Below are positions 53,038 to 62,183 of a stretch of DNA of 64,000 nt, in pieces. This DNA is from Limnohabitans_A sp048020265. GTDB taxonomy: Bacteria; Pseudomonadota; Gammaproteobacteria; Burkholderiales; Burkholderiaceae_C. The stretch lies in assembly GCF_048020265.1 (NCBI RefSeq), contig NZ_CP171843.1, positions 2,356,001 through 2,420,000 on the forward strand. Reading direction: 5' to 3'. How positions within the stretch are numbered: the stretch's first letter is position 1; each line of letters begins with the position of its first letter. The position numbers were made by a program, and so were the translations under genes. The notes below the pieces were generated by a model, which ran no database searches, was not told the origin of the DNA, and saw only the letters and a program-made list of their open reading frames with translations.

Positions 53038-53619
53038 ATGCCTGCTTCAGACCACACCTCGCCTGCCCATTGGCAACAAGGCTGGCACCCAAAAGCACAA
53101 CGGCTGGCCTCGCCCAACTTCGGCCCGCGCCCTGCCGGGGCCTGCATTGACCTGATCGTGCTCCATTCCATCAGCCTGCCGCCCGGTCAATATGGGGGCG
53201 ATACCGTGCAGCGCTTGTTCACCAACCAACTCGATTGGGATGCCCACCCCTACTTTCAAAGCATCCGAGGACTGGAGGTTTCCTCGCATTTTTACATCCG
53301 CCGTGATGGCTCGCTGTGGCAGTTTGTGAGCTGTGATGACCGCGCATGGCATGCGGGGCAGTCACACTACAGAGGGCGACCCAACTGCAACGACGACTCG
53401 ATTGGCATTGAACTGGAAGGCCTGGAAGGCGACACCTTTGAAGACGCCCAGTACCAGCAACTGGCCGATCTGTGCCAGGACATCCGGCGTCATTACCCCA
53501 TCGCGCACATCGCTGGCCACGAGCACATCGCACCGGGCCGAAAGATGGACCCGGGACCGGGTTTTGAATGGCCGCGGTTGAAACAACTGTTGGATTTTTC
53601 GCCTCAGGTTTTCCCCTGA
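53038..53619 (+). CDS. ampD: 1,6-anhydro-N-acetylmuramyl-L-alanine amidase AmpD
   Basis: 193 residues from ATG 53038. An in-frame start at 52909 would overlap the preceding gene and adds no family sequence. The amidase_2 zinc ligands are His43 (VLHSI), His161 (AGHEHI) and Asp171 (KMDPGPGFEW). The last two have the same spacing as in known AmpD proteins. SIGIELEG and YQQLADLCQDIRRHYP are also typical. It has no signal peptide, as expected for the cytoplasmic enzyme. It removes the stem peptide from anhydro-muropeptides during cell-wall recycling. Confidence 0.95.
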   Translation: MPASDHTSPAHWQQGWHPKAQRLASPNFGPRPAGACIDLIVLHSISLPPGQYGGDTVQRLFTNQLDWDAHPYFQSIRGLEVSSHFYIRRDGSLWQFVSCDDRAWHAGQSHYRGRPNCNDDSIGIELEGLEGDTFEDAQYQQLADLCQDIRRHYPIAHIAGHEHIAPGRKMDPGPGFEWPRLKQLLDFSPQVFP

Positions 53620-54036
53620 TCCGGCCTCGCCAGCGACAGTAAAAAAATATTTTCGCGGCCTGGGCTCACCCGGCCAAGTGGCCGATGGCTTGGCATCACA
53701 GGAACTCCGCGATCTGTGCGCCGCTCCAATCAAGGCCTTCAAAAAAGAAACTGCTTGGCAGGCCGCACAGGGCCTGAATCGGCTGTCCCAAAACCAGGAA
53801 AACCGGGCCTTACCGGGCCTTTTTTCAGTAAGTGAAAGATCGCAGCAGGAATGCTGAAATACAGATTTATTTACCCCCCTTCAAGCAGAGTGACAAAACA
53901 GACCGGTACACTACCTGTAGTGGCTTGTGCAGATGCCAGACACCAGATATAGTGTCCATTACAAATTCTCACAATTAAACGAGACGCCAGTTCAATCGCC
54001 TTGTTCAAGACCCCAAGATCACCAAAATTCAAAGAA
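53620..54036. other. Intergenic region before nrdA (417 bases)
   Basis: No convincing gene. An open frame of about 80 codons ends at TGA 53857 with a protein-like tail (RGLGSPGQVADGLASQELR), but it has no good start or ribosome site. A repeated CCGGGCC followed by six T (about 53805-53826) could be a weak terminator for ampD. The right part is AT-rich and holds the two NrdR boxes, so the nrdA promoter should lie at about 53900-54000. Confidence 0.7.
53908..53955 (+). promoter_or_regulatory. Tandem NrdR boxes upstream of nrdA
   Basis: Two 16-base boxes, ACACTACCTGTAGTGG (53908-53923) and ACACCAGATATAGTGT (53940-53955), match the ACAC..ATAT.GTGT pattern of NrdR sites. They are 16 bases apart, so their centres are 32 bases (three helical turns) apart, which is the arrangement NrdR uses. 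NrdR represses ribonucleotide reductase genes when dATP is high. The second box is close to the consensus and the first is weaker. Confidence 0.85.
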
Positions 54037-56964
54037 ATGACCATGCAAACAGACCTGAACATCCCCTCCACATCGCCCACTCTGATGCGTCAGCCCGAGG
54101 CAGGGCAAAGCAGCGTCCCGAGCCTGCAGGCGCTGGCCCACTACCAGATCATTCGCCGCAATGGCGCCGTGGTGCCCTTCGAGCCGAACAAGATTGCTGT
54201 GGCCCTGATGAAAGCGTTTTTGGCCGTTCACGGCACTCAGGGCGCAGCGTCCGCCAGCGTGCGCGAAGTGGTCGAAGAATTGACCCAAAACGTGGTTCGC
54301 GCTTTGGTCCGCTCACGACCTGGCGGCGGCACCTTCCACATTGAAGACGTGCAAGACCAAGTCGAGCTGGGCCTCATGCGCAGCAGCAACCATGAAGTCG
54401 CACGCGCTTACGTTCTGTACCGCGAACGTCGCACTCAAGAGCGTGCACAACAACACCAGCAAGCGGCCCCAGCCCCTGCCGAGCCACGTCTGCACGTGAT
54501 CGATGGCGGCCAACGCATGGCCCTGGATCTGGATTACCTCAAATCCCTGATGGTCAATGCCTGCGCCAACTTGGGCAAGGACGTGAGTCCAGAACCCATC
54601 CTGGCCGAAACCATGCGCAACCTCTACGACGGCGTGCCCATGGAAGAGGTCTACAAGGCCTCCATCCTCGCGTCGCGCACCCTGATTGAAAAAGACCCCG
54701 ACTACACCTACGTCACTGCACGCTTGCTGATGCACACCATCGCCAAAGAAATACTGGGCAAGGAAGTGACCCAGGACCAAATGGCCGAGGAGTACATCAA
54801 CTACTTCCCTCAATTCATCAAAAAAGGCGTAGACAACGATCTGCTGGATGAAAAACTGCTGCAGTTCGACCTGAAACAATTGGCCGCCGCCCTCAAACCA
54901 GAGCGTGACCTGCAGTTCGATTACCTGGGTCTGCAAACCCTGTACGACCGCTACTTCCTGCACGTGCGCAAGACCCGCATCGAGATGCCCCAGGCGTTCT
55001 TCATGCGCGTGGCGATGGGCCTGTCGCTCAATGAAATCAACCGCGAAGCACGCGCCATCGAGTTTTACGAGATCCTGTCGTCGTTCGATTTCATGTCGTC
55101 CACGCCTACCTTGTTCAACAGCGGTACTTTGCGCTCGCAACTGTCAAGCTGCTACCTGACCACCGTGCCCGACGACCTGGACGGCATTTACGAATCGATC
55201 AAAGAGAACGCTTTGCTGTCCAAGTTCGCGGGCGGTCTGGGCAACGACTGGACCCGCGTGCGGGCCATGGGCTCGCACATCAAGGGCACCAACGGCGAAT
55301 CGCAAGGCGTCGTGCCTTTCCTGAAAGTGGTTAACGACACCGCCGTCGCCGTCAACCAGGGCGGCAAGCGCAAGGGCGCGGTCTGCACCTACCTGGAAAC
55401 CTGGCACCTGGACATCGAAGAATTCCTGGAACTGCGCAAGAACACCGGCGACGACCGCCGCCGGACCCACGACATGAACACGGCCAACTGGATTCCCGAC
55501 CTGTTCATGCGCCGTGTGATGGAAAAAGGCAACTGGACCCTGTTCTCGCCTTCCGACGTTCCTGATCTGCACGATCTCTTCGGTCTGGCCTTTGAAAAAG
55601 CCTATGTGGCCTACGAACAAAAAGCTGAGCGCGGCGAAATCAAGCCCAGCAAGACCGTCCCTGCGACCGACTTGTGGCGCAAGATGTTGTCCATGCTGTT
55701 CGAGACCGGCCACCCTTGGATCACCTTCAAAGATCCTTGCAATGTGCGCTCGCCCCAGCAGCACGTTGGCGTGGTGCATTCGTCCAACCTGTGCACAGAG
55801 ATCACCCTCAACACCAGCGACACCGAAACTGCTGTTTGCAACCTGGGCTCGGTCAATTTATCGCGCCACCTCAAGGACAGCGCCAATGGCAAAGTCATCG
55901 ACCACGACAAATTGAAGAAAACCATCACGATCGCCATGCGCATGCTGGACAACGTGATCGACATCAACTACTACGCTGTCAAGAAAGCCCGCGATTCCAA
56001 CATGCGCCACCGCCCCGTCGGTTTGGGCTTGATGGGTTTCCAGGACTCCTTGTACGAAATGCGCATTCCCTACGCATCGCAAGCCGCTGTCGAGTTCGCC
56101 GACCAGTCCATGGAAGCCATCTGCTACTACGCCTACTGGGCCTCGACCGAGTTGGCCAAAGAGCGCGGCCAGTACGCCACTTACAAGGGCTCCCTGTGGG
56201 ACCAGGGCATCTTGCCTCTGGACACACTCAAACTGCTGGAGCGCGAGCGTGGTGGCTATGTCGAAGTGGACCGCTCGTCCACGCTGGATTGGGACACGCT
56301 GCGTCAGAAAATTGCCGCTGACGGCATGCGCAACTCCAACTGCGTCGCCATTGCTCCAACCGCCACGATTTCCAACATCATTGGCGTAGATGCCTCGATC
56401 GAGCCTTGCTTTGGCAACCTGTCGGTCAAGTCCAACCTCTCGGGCGAATTCACTGTGATCAATGGTTACTTGGTGCGCGATCTCAAGCGCCTGGGCCTGT
56501 GGGATGACGTGATGGTCATGGACCTGAAGCACTTCGACGGCTCACTGCGTCCGATCGACCGCGTGCCACAAGAGATCAAGGCGCTTTACGCCACCGCTTT
56601 TGAAGTCGAAACCACCTGGTTGGTCGAGGCTGCTGCACGCCGCCAAAAATGGATCGACCAGGCACAGTCCCTCAACATTTACATGGCGGGTGCGTCCGGT
56701 AAAAAACTGGATGACACCTACAAACTGGCTTGGTTGCGTGGCTTGAAAACCACTTATTACCTGCGCACATCCAGCGCCACACAAGTCGAAAAATCCACAG
56801 TCAAAGCCGGCTCGCACAATGCCGTATCTTCAGGTGCGCCCAGCTCGGCCATGAGCGCCATGGATGCCGCTGCAACTGCCGCACAAATGCAAATGAGCAC
56901 GTCACCTGCCACCGATGTCAAATTTTGCGCCATCGACGATCCCGGTTGCGAAGCTTGTCAGTGA
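54037..56964 (+). CDS. nrdA: Class Ia ribonucleoside-diphosphate reductase, alpha subunit
   Basis: 975 residues from ATG 54037, with ATG 54043 also possible and neither having a strong ribosome site. It is longer than E. coli NrdA, mostly because of an N-terminal extension before the ATP-cone (IIRRNGAVVPFEPNKIAVALMKAF to about residue 130). Active-site residues are Cys372 (SQLSSCYLTT), Cys586 in NLCTEI (radical cysteine with neighbouring Asn and Glu) and Cys601 (TAVCNLGSVNL). The C-terminal redox pair is in DPGCEACQ. MRNSNCVAIAPTATIS is also typical. It makes deoxyribonucleotides with the NrdB encoded 141 bases downstream. Its promoter region carries NrdR boxes. Confidence 0.97.
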   Translation: MTMQTDLNIPSTSPTLMRQPEAGQSSVPSLQALAHYQIIRRNGAVVPFEPNKIAVALMKAFLAVHGTQGAASASVREVVEELTQNVVRALVRSRPGGGTFHIEDVQDQVELGLMRSSNHEVARAYVLYRERRTQERAQQHQQAAPAPAEPRLHVIDGGQRMALDLDYLKSLMVNACANLGKDVSPEPILAETMRNLYDGVPMEEVYKASILASRTLIEKDPDYTYVTARLLMHTIAKEILGKEVTQDQMAEEYINYFPQFIKKGVDNDLLDEKLLQFDLKQLAAALKPERDLQFDYLGLQTLYDRYFLHVRKTRIEMPQAFFMRVAMGLSLNEINREARAIEFYEILSSFDFMSSTPTLFNSGTLRSQLSSCYLTTVPDDLDGIYESIKENALLSKFAGGLGNDWTRVRAMGSHIKGTNGESQGVVPFLKVVNDTAVAVNQGGKRKGAVCTYLETWHLDIEEFLELRKNTGDDRRRTHDMNTANWIPDLFMRRVMEKGNWTLFSPSDVPDLHDLFGLAFEKAYVAYEQKAERGEIKPSKTVPATDLWRKMLSMLFETGHPWITFKDPCNVRSPQQHVGVVHSSNLCTEITLNTSDTETAVCNLGSVNLSRHLKDSANGKVIDHDKLKKTITIAMRMLDNVIDINYYAVKKARDSNMRHRPVGLGLMGFQDSLYEMRIPYASQAAVEFADQSMEAICYYAYWASTELAKERGQYATYKGSLWDQGILPLDTLKLLERERGGYVEVDRSSTLDWDTLRQKIAADGMRNSNCVAIAPTATISNIIGVDASIEPCFGNLSVKSNLSGEFTVINGYLVRDLKRLGLWDDVMVMDLKHFDGSLRPIDRVPQEIKALYATAFEVETTWLVEAAARRQKWIDQAQSLNIYMAGASGKKLDDTYKLAWLRGLKTTYYLRTSSATQVEKSTVKAGSHNAVSSGAPSSAMSAMDAAATAAQMQMSTSPATDVKFCAIDDPGCEACQ

Positions 56965-57105
56965 TTTGAAAAGCATTGCACTTTGCTGTGACAAGCCAAG
57001 TGCGATGCAATTGAACAACACTTCACGGTGACGCACATCAAAAAAGTGAATCGCTTCTTTGAATTTCGTGCGCTTGCTTTCATAATTTGAGAACTGGAAT
57101 TTTTT

Positions 57106-58233
57106 ATGTTGTCCTGGGACGAACAAGTCAAACCTGCATCGCCAACCGCGATGCCCTCTTTTTCCGGCGCTGATGCAGGCACAGCGTCTGCCGCCGCATC
57201 CGCAACAGCCAGCCCTCGCCGCATGAATGCGGCCGACAAACGCATCATCAATGGCCAGACCGACGTCAACCAGCTGGTGCCTTTTAAATACAAATGGGCT
57301 TGGGAAAAATACCTCGCCACCTGCGCCAACCACTGGATGCCGCAGGAAGTGAACATGAACCGCGACATCGCCTTGTGGAAAGATCCCAACGGTCTGACCG
57401 AAGACGAGCGCCGCATCGTCAAGCGCAACCTCGGCTTCTTCGTGACTGCCGATTCACTGGCAGCCAACAACATCACGCTGGGCACCTACCGCCACATCAC
57501 AGCACCTGAGTGCCGCCAGTTTCTGCTGCGTCAGGCTTTCGAAGAAGCCATTCACACCCACGCTTACCAGTACATCGTCGAATCGTTGGGTCTGGATGAG
57601 TCGGAAATCTTCAACGCCTACAACGAAGTCAAATCCATCCGCGACAAGGACGAGTTCCTGATTCCGTTCATCAACGTGATCATGGATCCAAACTTCAAGA
57701 CCGGCACCCTGGAAACCGACCAGACCCTGCTCAAGTCCTTGATCGTATTCGCTTGCCTGATGGAAGGTCTGTTCTTCTACGTGGGCTTCACGCAAATCCT
57801 GGCCTTGGGTCGTCAAAACAAGATGACCGGTGCTGCCGAGCAGTACCAGTACATCCTGCGCGACGAGTCGATGCATTGCAACTTCGGCATTGACCTGATC
57901 AATACCGTCAAACTCGAAAATCCACAGCTGTGGACTGCTGAGTTCAAGGCCGAGATCAAGGAATTGTTCCTCAAAGCGGTCGAGTTGGAATACCGCTATG
58001 CCGAAGACACCATGCCACGCGGCGTGCTGGGCATGAACGCATCCATGTTCAAAGGCTATTTGCGCTACATCGCCAACCGCCGTGCCACACAGATCGGCCT
58101 GGAAGCCCTCTTCCCCAACGAAGAGAATCCCTTCCCCTGGATGAGCGAAATGATTGACCTGAAAAAAGAACGCAACTTCTTTGAAACCCGGGTCATCGAA
58201 TACCAATCCGGCGGTGCCTTGTCATGGGACTGA
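57106..58233 (+). CDS. nrdB: Class Ia ribonucleoside-diphosphate reductase, beta subunit
   Basis: 375 residues. The N-terminal 35 residues are Ala/Ser-rich and probably disordered. The di-iron ligands are all present: Asp116, Glu147, His150, Glu220, Glu254 and His257. The tyrosyl-radical residue is Tyr154 in EAIHTHAY, with the same spacing as in E. coli, so this is a tyrosyl-radical class Ia enzyme and not class Ic. The C-terminal tail SGGALSWD is the docking peptide for NrdA. The 141-base gap after nrdA is long enough for its own promoter, but none is clear. Confidence 0.97.
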   Translation: MLSWDEQVKPASPTAMPSFSGADAGTASAAASATASPRRMNAADKRIINGQTDVNQLVPFKYKWAWEKYLATCANHWMPQEVNMNRDIALWKDPNGLTEDERRIVKRNLGFFVTADSLAANNITLGTYRHITAPECRQFLLRQAFEEAIHTHAYQYIVESLGLDESEIFNAYNEVKSIRDKDEFLIPFINVIMDPNFKTGTLETDQTLLKSLIVFACLMEGLFFYVGFTQILALGRQNKMTGAAEQYQYILRDESMHCNFGIDLINTVKLENPQLWTAEFKAEIKELFLKAVELEYRYAEDTMPRGVLGMNASMFKGYLRYIANRRATQIGLEALFPNEENPFPWMSEMIDLKKERNFFETRVIEYQSGGALSWD

Positions 58234-58425
58234 TTTTCTGACACCCCTTTCAATGTCACCCCTCTTCAAGCCACAGTTCGCAATGCCTTCGGGCATTGGG
58301 ATCTGTGGCTTTCCTGCGTTCATGGTGTTGGGGATTTCCTCAGCGCCATGGATCGCTTTGTGCAATCCAACAAGCACCAAGCGTTCCCTTTCCGTTGAGT
58401 TCTCAACTTGATCAAGGAGAAAATC

Positions 58426-58929
58426 ATGGCAACTGCAAAAAAAGCAGCAGCGAAAAAAGCTGCTCCCGCAAAGAAGGCCGTCGCGGCCAAAAAACCTGCA
58501 GCTAAAAAAGTAGCCGCAGCCAAAAAGCCAGCCGCTAAAAAAGCCGCTCCAGCCAAAAAGGCCGTTGCAGCCAAAAAGCCAGCCGCTAAGAAAGCCGCTC
58601 CAGCCAAAAAGGCCGTTGCAGCCAAAAAGCCAGCCGCTAAGAAAGTAGCTGCTAAAAAGCCAGCGGCCAAAAAAGCCGCTCCAGCTAAAAAAGCAGCGCC
58701 TAAGAAAGTGGCCGCTAAAAAGCCAGCAGCCAAAAAAGCCGCTCCAGCCAAAAAAGCAGCCGCCAAGAAAACTGCTGCTAAAAAGCCAGCGGCCAAAAAG
58801 CCTGCTGTGAAAAAAGCTGCTAAAAAGCCTGCTGCAAAGAAAGCTTCTAAGGCACCCGCTGCCCCCGCTGCACAGACAACGCTGAATCCTCAAGCCGCAT
58901 GGCCGTTTCCTTCGGCCGCCAAGCCCTGA
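58426..58929 (+). CDS. Histone H1-like Lys/Ala-rich DNA-binding protein
   Basis: 167 residues from ATG 58426 with AAGGAG seven bases upstream. Residues 1 to about 145 are almost entirely repeats of AAKK, PAKKA and KKPAAKK, which gives a very high positive charge. The tail (KAPAAPAAQTTLNPQAAWPFPSAAKP) is non-basic and is the usual ending of this family in Burkholderiales. Such proteins bind DNA like the C-terminal tail of eukaryotic H1 (compare HctB and AlgP) and compact the nucleoid. Copy number of the repeat varies between strains because the coding DNA is itself repetitive. Confidence 0.92.
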   Translation: MATAKKAAAKKAAPAKKAVAAKKPAAKKVAAAKKPAAKKAAPAKKAVAAKKPAAKKAAPAKKAVAAKKPAAKKVAAKKPAAKKAAPAKKAAPKKVAAKKPAAKKAAPAKKAAAKKTAAKKPAAKKPAVKKAAKKPAAKKASKAPAAPAAQTTLNPQAAWPFPSAAKP

Positions 58930-58954
58930 TTCGAACGTTAGACGCTCGTAGCGC

Positions 58955-58989
58955 AAAGCCCAATGCTGGCAACAGTGTTGGGCTTTTTT
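58955..58989 (+). terminator. Terminator after the histone H1-like gene
   Basis: A stem of AAAGCCCAA with TTGGGCTTT, extended by an imperfect inner pairing (TGCTGGCAACAGTG loop region), followed by six T. It lies 25 bases after the stop. Confidence 0.88.
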
Positions 58990-59039
58990 ACAGCCAATCC
59001 GCAGCGGCTGTTCAGATCCGAACGCTCAGAGAAACGAGC

Positions 59040-59876
59040 TCAGGGATAAAAACTGAACAACCTGTACCCCGATGGGACAAGGTCAGCTTGCAGCAACAGA
59101 TGCAACTGCCCATCCCAAGTTTGACCCGGCGTCAAAAAACTGGGCGCACCCTGCTGCGTCGCCGACAAAACCCGGCGTACCAGGGCCTTGTCCTGTGTAT
59201 CCAGCAAAGTCAACTCCAATGAGGGGGTCTGCAAGGCGTGATCCGTGACATTGCGCACTGACCAACTGAGCCTCAAACCACCGTCATATGGTGTCAGGCT
59301 AGAGCTCTCGATGAGCACCCCATCGCGAATTTGCAAGGGCAAAATTTCACACCCCACCATACGACAAGCGGCGTTCAAGCCGCTGCCAACAACAGGATCT
59401 ATGCTGGACAGCACATGCCGCTCGATCCAGAGCCACTGCAGTCCCAGCGCAAGCAACAAAAGAACACCCGCCACACCTGTCAGCCAAGATCGTGGTGGGT
59501 GCTTGCCAGCTCGCGCATCGGCTTGAACAAGCCCCTGCGCAGCGTCAGCCTGTGCCTCGTCCTGCAGTGGCGAAACGCTCTGCGGCTTGAAGGTGGTGAG
59601 CGCCTCTTCAAAAGCGGCCACCGCGGTCATGACCGGCGCCGAAGGCGATCGGTCTTCCTGTTTGAGGAAGTCGTCAATGCGCACCCGCTGCCCGGCTGGC
59701 TGCAAAGCCAGGTCCAGCGCATCAGGATGGACGTCAGGCCAATCGACGACCAGGCCTGCGCTATCAAAAGCCTGCTGGCATTGACCGCAACGCAGCCAAC
59801 CTTGGGCGATTTTGAGTTGGTCGGGCACCACCTTGTAGGTCGTGCTGCAGGCCGGGCAACGGATGATCCAACTCAT
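59040..59876 (-). CDS. Zinc-ribbon, DUF3426 membrane protein
   Basis: 278 residues. The N-terminal zinc ribbon (MJ0042-type) is CPACSTTYKV...WLRCGQCQQAF, with two Cys-x2-Cys pairs. A low-complexity acidic linker leads to one transmembrane helix (about 133-150, LTGVAGVLLLLALGLQWLWI) and a DUF3426 domain on the far side (SSLTPYDGGLRLSWSVRNVTDHALQTPSLELTLLD). Function is unknown. It is the last gene of the accB-accC-prmA run and starts 40 bases after the prmA stop. Confidence 0.88.
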   Translation of the reverse strand: MSWIIRCPACSTTYKVVPDQLKIAQGWLRCGQCQQAFDSAGLVVDWPDVHPDALDLALQPAGQRVRIDDFLKQEDRSPSAPVMTAVAAFEEALTTFKPQSVSPLQDEAQADAAQGLVQADARAGKHPPRSWLTGVAGVLLLLALGLQWLWIERHVLSSIDPVVGSGLNAACRMVGCEILPLQIRDGVLIESSSLTPYDGGLRLSWSVRNVTDHALQTPSLELTLLDTQDKALVRRVLSATQQGAPSFLTPGQTWDGQLHLLLQADLVPSGYRLFSFYP

Positions 59877-59916
59877 GCAATGCCCGTGGTGATGGCCTGC
59901 GTCGGCACTGCCAAGA

Positions 59917-60813
59917 TCAGGATGCCATGGCGGGCAATGTCGCCGTCATCAGAATCCAACCATCTTCGCTGTCAGCCACCTCCAGCTGAATCCAGGGTGC
60001 GTAAGCGGCCTTCAGCTCGTCGGCCTGACGCTCCAGAATGCCTGCCAGCACCAAAGTACCTGATGGCGCCACATACGAGCACAACAGCGGCGCCAAGACC
60101 TTGAGCGGCGTGGCCAGAATATTGGCCAAAACCGTCTGGTACCGGCCCTGGGCCTTGTCAGGCAAACCGGCTACCAAGCTCACGCCGTTGGCTTCGGCAT
60201 TCAGGACCGTGGACATCACGGCTGCTTCGTCGATGTCCACCGCATCGATTTCGGATGCACCGTATTTGGCTGCACCAATCGCCAAAATGCCGGAGCCGCA
60301 GCCGTAATCGAGCACACGCTGGCCCTCCACACCGTGCTGCGCGATCCAGCGCAAACACATGCGGGTGGTCGGGTGGGTGCCTGTGCCGAAAGCCAAACCG
60401 GGGTCGAGCCGAATGATCTGCCTGGCCTGTGCAGGCGGCTCATGCCACGTCGGCACGATCCAAAAATCGGGGGTGACTTCAACCGGTGCAAACTGTGATT
60501 GGGTCAAACGCACCCAGTCCTGATCGGCCACCGCCTGCACCCCCAGAATGCGGCAGCCTTCAAAAAAGTCTTGCGCAGACAGCAGATGAACGGCCTCTTG
60601 CGCCTGGGCCTCTTGCGCAAACAAAGCCACCATGCGCGAACGCTGCCAACCCTCCTTGGGCGGCGGCATGCCGGGTTCTCCGAACAGGGCCTGCTCTGCA
60701 GGGGTCTGGGCATCGGCGTCCTCCACCGACACACTCAAGGCATCGAGCGCATCGAGTGCATCGCTCAGAACATCGACCCGGTCTTCCGGGCACAAGAGGC
60801 TCAGTTCAAACAT
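59917..60813 (-). CDS. prmA: Ribosomal protein L11 methyltransferase PrmA
   Basis: 298 residues, the usual length. The N-terminal substrate-recognition domain is followed by the methyltransferase core with the signature LDPGLAFGTGTHPTTRMCLRWI. SAM-binding motif I is VLDYGCGSGILAIGAAKYGA, and VDIDEAAV and VLANILATPLKVLAPLL (NxLxxP-like) follow. It trimethylates several amino groups of L11. It begins six bases after the accC stop, so it belongs to the acc operon. Confidence 0.97.
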   Translation of the reverse strand: MFELSLLCPEDRVDVLSDALDALDALSVSVEDADAQTPAEQALFGEPGMPPPKEGWQRSRMVALFAQEAQAQEAVHLLSAQDFFEGCRILGVQAVADQDWVRLTQSQFAPVEVTPDFWIVPTWHEPPAQARQIIRLDPGLAFGTGTHPTTRMCLRWIAQHGVEGQRVLDYGCGSGILAIGAAKYGASEIDAVDIDEAAVMSTVLNAEANGVSLVAGLPDKAQGRYQTVLANILATPLKVLAPLLCSYVAPSGTLVLAGILERQADELKAAYAPWIQLEVADSEDGWILMTATLPAMAS

Positions 60814-60819
60814 AAGGTT

Positions 60820-62169
60820 TCAGCGCTTGTGCTGGCTCAGCCAGTGTTCGAGGTAATGGATGTTGGTGCCGCCTTGCATGAACTTGGCGTCCACCATCAG
60901 CTCGCGGTGCAGCGGGATGTTGGTGCTGATGCCTTCGATCACCGTTTCATTCAAGGCGGTCTGCATGCGGGCCAAAGCCTGCTCGCGCGTGTCGCCGTGA
61001 ACGATCAATTTGCCGATCATCGAATCGTAGTTCGGGGGCACGAAGTAGTTGTTATAGACGTGCGAATCCACCCGCACGCCCGGCCCACCGGGCATGTGCC
61101 AGGACGTCACGCGACCCGGCGAGGGTGTGAACTTGAACGGGTCTTCGGCGTTGATGCGGCACTCGATGGCATGGCCCCGAATCTCGATCTGACGTTGGGT
61201 AAAAGGCAGCTTTTCGCCCGCAGCGACCATGATTTGGGTTTTGACGATGTCCACACCCGTGATCCACTCGGTCACAGGGTGCTCGACCTGCACGCGGGTG
61301 TTCATCTCGATGAAATAGAACTCGCCGTTTTCGTATAAAAATTCGAAAGTGCCCGCACCGCGGTAGTTGATCTTCTTGCAGGCCGCCACACAACGCTCAC
61401 CGATCTTCTCGATCAGTTTGCGTGGAATGCCTGGCGCTGGCGCTTCTTCGATCACCTTCTGGTGACGGCGCTGCATGGAGCAATCTCGCTCACCCAGATA
61501 AACAGCGTTCTTGTGCTTGTCGGCCAGAATCTGGATTTCGATGTGGCGCGGGTTCTGCAGGAACTTCTCCATATAGACCGCTGGATTGCCGAACGCAGCC
61601 CCGGCCTCGGCCTTGGTCATCTGCACCGCGTTGATCAGCGCTGCTTCGGTGTGCACCACGCGCATGCCGCGACCACCACCACCGCCTGCGGCCTTGATGA
61701 TCACCGGGTAACCCACCGATTTGGCAATGCGGCGGATCTGGACCGGATCGTCAGGCAATTCACCTTCCGAGCCGGGCACGCAAGGCACACCGGCACGGAT
61801 CATGGCTTGCTTGGCCGACACCTTGTCGCCCATGATGCGGATCGATTCGGGGGTGGGGCCAATGAACTGGAAACCGCTTTTCTCGACGCGCTCGGCGAAG
61901 TCGGCGTTCTCGCTCAAAAAGCCGTAACCGGGGTGGATCGCCTCGGCGTCCGTCACTTCGGCGGCCGAAATGATGGCGGGCATGTTGAGGTAACTCAGCG
62001 GCGAGGCCGCTGGGCCAATGCAGACCGCTTCTTCGGCCAACTTCACGTATTTGGCTTCTTTGTCGGCCTCGGAATAGACCATCACCGCCTTGACACCCAA
62101 TTCACGACAAGCGCGCTGGATGCGCAAGGCGATTTCGCCTCGGTTGGCGACCAGGATTTTCTTGAACAT
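60820..62169 (-). CDS. accC: Acetyl-CoA carboxylase, biotin carboxylase subunit
   Basis: 449 residues, the normal length. It opens MFKKILVANRGEIALRIQRACRELG. The ATP-grasp domain carries the Gly-rich loop AAGGGGGRGMRVV, then QRRHQKVIEEAPAPG, the metal ligands in FLYENGEFYFIEMNTRVQVEH, and EHPVTEWITGVD. It carboxylates the biotin on AccB using ATP and bicarbonate, the first half-reaction of fatty acid synthesis. It starts 14 bases after accB. Confidence 0.98.
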   Translation of the reverse strand: MFKKILVANRGEIALRIQRACRELGVKAVMVYSEADKEAKYVKLAEEAVCIGPAASPLSYLNMPAIISAAEVTDAEAIHPGYGFLSENADFAERVEKSGFQFIGPTPESIRIMGDKVSAKQAMIRAGVPCVPGSEGELPDDPVQIRRIAKSVGYPVIIKAAGGGGGRGMRVVHTEAALINAVQMTKAEAGAAFGNPAVYMEKFLQNPRHIEIQILADKHKNAVYLGERDCSMQRRHQKVIEEAPAPGIPRKLIEKIGERCVAACKKINYRGAGTFEFLYENGEFYFIEMNTRVQVEHPVTEWITGVDIVKTQIMVAAGEKLPFTQRQIEIRGHAIECRINAEDPFKFTPSPGRVTSWHMPGGPGVRVDSHVYNNYFVPPNYDSMIGKLIVHGDTREQALARMQTALNETVIEGISTNIPLHRELMVDAKFMQGGTNIHYLEHWLSQHKR

Positions 62170-62183
62170 GAAATCCCCGTGGC

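Noticed and set aside
53620..53857. About 80-codon open frame after ampD
   Set aside because: The translated tail looks protein-like, but there is no start codon with a ribosome site and the frame runs back into ampD. It may be a decayed remnant but is not called as a gene.
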